The notes beneath the pieces are model-generated. The model was given only the letters and a program-made list of their open reading frames with translations. It had not been told where the DNA came from and made no database searches. Below, piece by piece: positions 13,407 to 15,429 of a stretch of DNA of 15,429 bases. The position numbers and the translations under genes were made by a program. Source of the DNA: Firmicutes bacterium CAG:534 (lineage in GTDB: Bacteria; Bacillota; Clostridia; Lachnospirales; Lachnospiraceae); the NCBI GenBank assembly GCA_000436115.1, contig FR894543.1:1-15429 (forward strand), written 5' to 3'. How positions within the stretch are numbered: the stretch's first letter is position 1; each line of letters starts with the position of its first letter.

Positions 13407-13466
13407 ATGCTTCTCCCTCTTAATCAGGGATTTTTCAATCTTCCTCCTGCATAAAGGCACTTCCCT

Positions 13467-13949
13467 TTATATGTTCACAACATGCACTTCATTTCCATTA
13501 TTTTGGATCAGCTTTATCAGATCGTCTGTCTCCATCCATACCGTTGCCGTATTATCATTGGGATGCACGCCGATCTTATTACCGGCAAGCTCTGCATCCA
13601 GATAGAACTGAACCTGATGCTCCGGATCATTCAAAAGTCCCAGCGGAGATACAGCTCCCGGGGTCAGCCGCATGTACTCCATCAGGTCGGCTTCCGATGC
13701 AAAAGACAGGTTCCGCAAGCCGTTTTGTTTGCGGAATTCCTTGAGATCTACTCGCTTTTCTCCTTTTACCGTGATCAGATAATAATTTCTTTTTTTGTCA
13801 TCACGAACAAACAGATTTTTTGCATCCCACTCCGGATAGGGAAGCTCAACCGCCTTTAATTCTTCCATGTTATAAACGGCTTCATGCTTGGTAATCTCAT
13901 ACCAGATATTATTTTCTGTAAGATATTGATAGATTTCTGTCTTGTTCAT
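13467..13949 (-). CDS. YbaK/ProX-type aminoacyl-tRNA(Pro) deacylase
   Basis: The 160-residue protein is a free-standing copy of the bacterial prolyl-tRNA synthetase insertion (editing) domain. Such proteins hydrolyse Ala-tRNA(Pro) or Cys-tRNA(Pro) in trans, keeping translation accurate. The catalytic-type lysine is K44 in AKNLFVRDDKKRNYYLI. RVDLKEFRKQNG, LMEYMRLTPGAVSPLGLLND, VQFYLDAELAG and GVHPNDNTATVW follow in family order, and GAVSPLG and GVHPN are typical of the ProX/PrdX group. GGAGG lies nine bases after-spaced before the ATG at 13949. It is the first of a co-directional run with the polymerase gene 60 bases on. Editing specificity (Ala or Cys) is not determined by inspection. Confidence 0.92.
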   Translation of the reverse strand: MNKTEIYQYLTENNIWYEITKHEAVYNMEELKAVELPYPEWDAKNLFVRDDKKRNYYLITVKGEKRVDLKEFRKQNGLRNLSFASEADLMEYMRLTPGAVSPLGLLNDPEHQVQFYLDAELAGNKIGVHPNDNTATVWMETDDLIKLIQNNGNEVHVVNI

Positions 13950-13983
13950 TGTCCTCTTCCTCCGTAAATTTCAGGCTCTGCTT

Positions 13984-14013
13984 ATTCTGTCAATATTTTA
14001 TCATATGTGTCAA
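13984..14013 (-). promoter_or_regulatory. Possible promoter of the deacylase gene
   Basis: TTGACA (14013-14008), an 18-base spacer and CAGAAT (13989-13984). A second TTGACA occurs 15 bases downstream without a good -10. The -35 box lies inside an imperfect 18-base palindrome of the form ATATGAG/CACATAT. The rest of the ~97-base gap shows nothing else. Confidence 0.4.
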
Positions 14014-14046
14014 CTCATATTTCTGCCGTTTTGAGTTTTATATCAA

Positions 14047-14502
14047 TTAATTATTTTTTTTAAGTTCTTCTTTAATTTTAGAGATACGCACTTTCCAGGT
14101 TAAATATTGTAACACCCACACTACAACAAATATTACGAAGAAAATACCAAAATAACTTAGCGCTCCTTTCACCGAATGTTCCATCCATTCACAAATGTAA
14201 GCAACCATCATCATAAGTACAGATATAATCAAAAAATAAATACCTGTTTGCTTTAGCAAACTCCATTCATCCTTTTCCCAAATGATAGAGCAGCCACTAA
14301 ACCCCGCCCCAAGAATTGCGCTTAACACACTCTGTACAATGACCGCCGTCACCTCATTTCCAAAGCGTTCAATCAAACTTGGAACGCATGGATGATAATT
14401 ACCATCTCCTATTACCAGCGAAATGCCAAGCGTTATAAAGTAACTAATTACAACCCCGCCTAATAATCCCATAAATATTCTGAAAAAGAAATTTTTTTTC
14501 AT
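14047..14502 (-). CDS. DUF3021 family membrane protein
   Basis: The 151-residue protein has four hydrophobic segments, at about residues 8-30, 54-74, 86-106 and 114-135. It starts MKKNFFFRIFMGLLGGVVISYF and ends in a short basic tail (SKIKEELKKNN). Size, topology and the position immediately after a LytTR gene fit DUF3021. In other Firmicutes such membrane proteins act as antagonists of the paired LytTR regulator, so a membrane-tethered inhibitor is the working model. Its ribosome binding site GAGGTGAT overlaps the LytTR stop (11-base gap), so the two are coupled. Base composition is clearly AT-richer than the rest of the window. What signal the protein senses cannot be told. Confidence 0.85.
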   Translation of the reverse strand: MKKNFFFRIFMGLLGGVVISYFITLGISLVIGDGNYHPCVPSLIERFGNEVTAVIVQSVLSAILGAGFSGCSIIWEKDEWSLLKQTGIYFLIISVLMMMVAYICEWMEHSVKGALSYFGIFFVIFVVVWVLQYLTWKVRISKIKEELKKNN

Positions 14503-14513
14503 TATTAATCACC

Positions 14514-14960
14514 TCATAATCCTAATACTTTTTTGATTTTGGAGACATACCTTCTGGAAACATAGCTTACCTCTCCATTAGACAGTTCCATACAAATTGT
14601 TCCTACAAAGCTTAAATCAAGGCTATTAACCTTCTTAAGATTCACAATTTCCGAATTGGATATCCTGACAAACTTACTGCTATCCAGTCTTTCTTCTGCT
14701 TCATAAAGGCGCAATCTCATTTGATACGATCCTTCATCAGTTTTGGCAAAAACCTTCCCATCTTCTGCATAAATCTTTACAATGGCTTCTTGATCCAACA
14801 AATCAACCTTATCGTTTCTGATCCCACAAAGAATAGTCGGGACATCATCCAGACTGCTTACGAATTCAACAACTCTGTTAACTTCTCCCGTCATATATGC
14901 TGTTGTAATCACAAGCTCAGGTTCTTTAGCCTCTGCATCGATTTGGATATTCAATTTCAT
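14514..14960 (-). CDS. LytTR-domain DNA-binding regulator
   Basis: The 148-residue protein has a short N-terminal region (~1-50) unlike a receiver domain. A LytTR domain (~55-148) follows: KIYAEDGKVFAKTDEGSYQ, LYEAEERLDSSKFVRISNSE, IVNLKKVNSLDL, and the final SNGEVSYVSRRYVSKIKKVL, the classic beta-strand plus basic helix ending. It lacks the phosphoacceptor domain of LytR/AgrA, so control is probably by the DUF3021 partner, as in LytTR regulatory systems of streptococci. AAGGAGG lies six bases before the ATG. Upstream are a promoter with a good -10 but poor -35 and an overlapping inverted repeat, which suits auto-activation. The gene is AT-rich compared with the window. Confidence 0.93.
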   Translation of the reverse strand: MKLNIQIDAEAKEPELVITTAYMTGEVNRVVEFVSSLDDVPTILCGIRNDKVDLLDQEAIVKIYAEDGKVFAKTDEGSYQMRLRLYEAEERLDSSKFVRISNSEIVNLKKVNSLDLSFVGTICMELSNGEVSYVSRRYVSKIKKVLGL

Positions 14961-14984
14961 GCTTCTCCTCCTTTCTTGCTTTGT

Positions 14985-15013
14985 AGTATATCTTAATTAG
15001 AATTATTATCCAC
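14985..15013 (-). promoter_or_regulatory. Activator-type promoter of the LytTR-DUF3021 pair
   Basis: TATACT (14990-14985) makes a good -10; 17 bases upstream is GTGGAT (15013-15008), a poor -35. That pairing is common where an activator is needed. Confidence 0.45.
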
Positions 15014-15030
15014 ACTTTATCAATAAGTGG
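15010..15030. promoter_or_regulatory. Inverted repeat over the LytTR gene -35, candidate LytTR site
   Basis: On the minus strand CCACTT and AAGTGTGG flank ATTGATA, with CACTT/AAGTG pairing exactly. The repeat overlaps the weak -35 box. LytTR proteins usually bind paired direct repeats, so the inverted geometry is not the classic one. Confidence 0.4.
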
Positions 15031-15303
15031 TCATTTCAGACACATAACCGGTCGAAAGGCCTCACCATCATTCAGTGCTCTATGTCGTACTCCCTTTAAA
15101 AAAACACCTTTCCCATCAAAGTGCAGTAATCAGCAAAAAATAGTCGCTTGCAATACTCGATGGTGGCTCCGCCCCGTACCGCCAATCAAACCGAATATGA
15201 ACGCACTTCCTGCAGCTTACGATTTATCTGTTTCAAATCAATTAAACATTTTCTTTGCTTTATTCTATTCCCGAAAAATATCACTGTCAATGAAAGTCTA
15301 TAA
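15031..15303. other. Gene-free interval between LytTR promoter and tRNA terminator
   Basis: I find no supportable gene, ribosome binding site plus start, or repeat in this ~270 bases on either strand. It holds a short GC-rich island near 15169-15184 inside AT-rich sequence. Two overlapping minus-strand frames read for 28-30 codons through the island; neither has a convincing start or recognisable family. It may be a remnant or untranslated regulatory DNA. Confidence 0.5.
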
Positions 15304-15349
15304 CAAAAAAATGCGGGAAACACAGCATTTCTACTGATTTCTCGCATTT
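15304..15349 (-). terminator. Intrinsic terminator of the tRNA-Leu transcript
   Basis: On the minus strand AAATGCG (15349-15343) pairs with CGCATTT (15315-15309), extended past one A-C mismatch by GAAA/TTTC, and followed by a run of T residues at 15310-15304. It starts 8 bases past the tRNA 3' end. Confidence 0.8.
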
Positions 15350-15357
15350 CATTTTAC

Positions 15358-15429
15358 TGCTGGTGGCCGGACTTGAACCGGCACGGGGTTGCCCCCGAGG
15401 GATTTTAAGTCCCTTGCGTCTGCCTATTC
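15358..15429 (-). tRNA. tRNA-Leu (anticodon UAA), 5' end outside the window
   Basis: Reading the minus strand from the window edge: D-loop end (GGCAGACGC), anticodon arm AGGGA-CTTAAAA-TCCCT with anticodon TAA, a long variable arm (CGGGG/CCCCG) as expected of class II tRNAs, and T-arm GCCGG-TTCAAGT-CCGGC. The acceptor 3' strand CACCAGC and discriminator A end it at 15358. CCA is not encoded; GTA follows. About 12-13 bases at the 5' end are missing. It reads UUA codons. Confidence 0.95.

Noticed and set aside
11831..13447. A 13-base direct repeat (ATTTTTCAATCTT), extended by CCTCC, at both ends of the Y-family polymerase gene, like a target-site duplication.
   Set aside because: A 13-base match is expected about once by chance in a window of this size, CCTCC is simply a ribosome binding site or purine-rich complement, and no mobile-element feature accompanies it.
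13467..13500. Possible LexA/SOS box (GAACATATAAAG) before the polymerase gene.
   Set aside because: It lacks the second half-site (GTTC) and lies within the final codons of the deacylase gene.
14047..14960. LytTR gene as the response regulator of a two-component system.
   Set aside because: It has no receiver domain and its neighbour is a DUF3021 membrane protein, not a histidine kinase.
15358..15429. tRNA-Leu as an integration site with a duplicated 3' end (att site).
   Set aside because: No second copy of the tRNA 3' end was found in the window and there is no integrase.
1..15429. CRISPR array, transposase, phage or toxin-antitoxin genes, rRNA.
   Set aside because: No regularly spaced exact repeats, no DDE or serine/tyrosine recombinase motifs and no rRNA-like sequence were seen on either strand.

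Overview
The window looks like ordinary chromosome from a low-to-mid GC Firmicute, most likely Lachnospiraceae. The evidence is AGGAGG-type ribosome binding sites, sigma-A-like promoters, several TTG/GTG starts, and families typical of that group: DUF3793, LytTR-DUF3021, a YolD-like partner of a Y-family polymerase, and a short GT35 phosphorylase. Every gene I can support lies on the minus strand, so transcription runs from high to low coordinates.

In transcription order from the right edge: a tRNA-Leu(UAA), cut at its 5' end by the window edge, and its terminator; about 270 bp with no supported gene; an AT-rich LytTR regulator plus DUF3021 membrane protein pair; then a run of YbaK-type tRNA-editing deacylase, long UmuC/DinB-like polymerase, YolD-like protein, MATE transporter and HAD hydrolase. 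Next comes an operon with its own promoter and structured leader. Its first cistron is only the first ~92 codons of an enolase, followed by DUF3793 and a short-chain flavodoxin, and it ends in a clear terminator. A second promoter drives a two-gene unit: a CheX-like phosphatase domain behind four helical repeats, and a stand-alone CheY-like receiver.

Then come a LacI-family regulator and glycogen phosphorylase (glgP), whose promoters share a near-identical operator, suggesting autoregulation and control of alpha-glucan breakdown. Past a strong terminator lie a MmcQ/YjbR-MGMT-like fusion and a TauE/SafE permease. Last is a TetR regulator with a 32-bp perfect palindrome over its promoter, overlapping a partial ATC-hydrolase-like gene that runs off the left edge.

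I see no insertion sequence, CRISPR array, phage gene or rRNA. The most unusual items are the enolase stub heading a redox operon, the CheX-like/CheY-like pair with the repeat domain, the alkyltransferase-like fusion with PCFR in place of PCHR, and the AT-rich LytTR islet beside the tRNA. Several start codons were moved inward from the longest reading frame because the only good ribosome binding site sits inside that frame.
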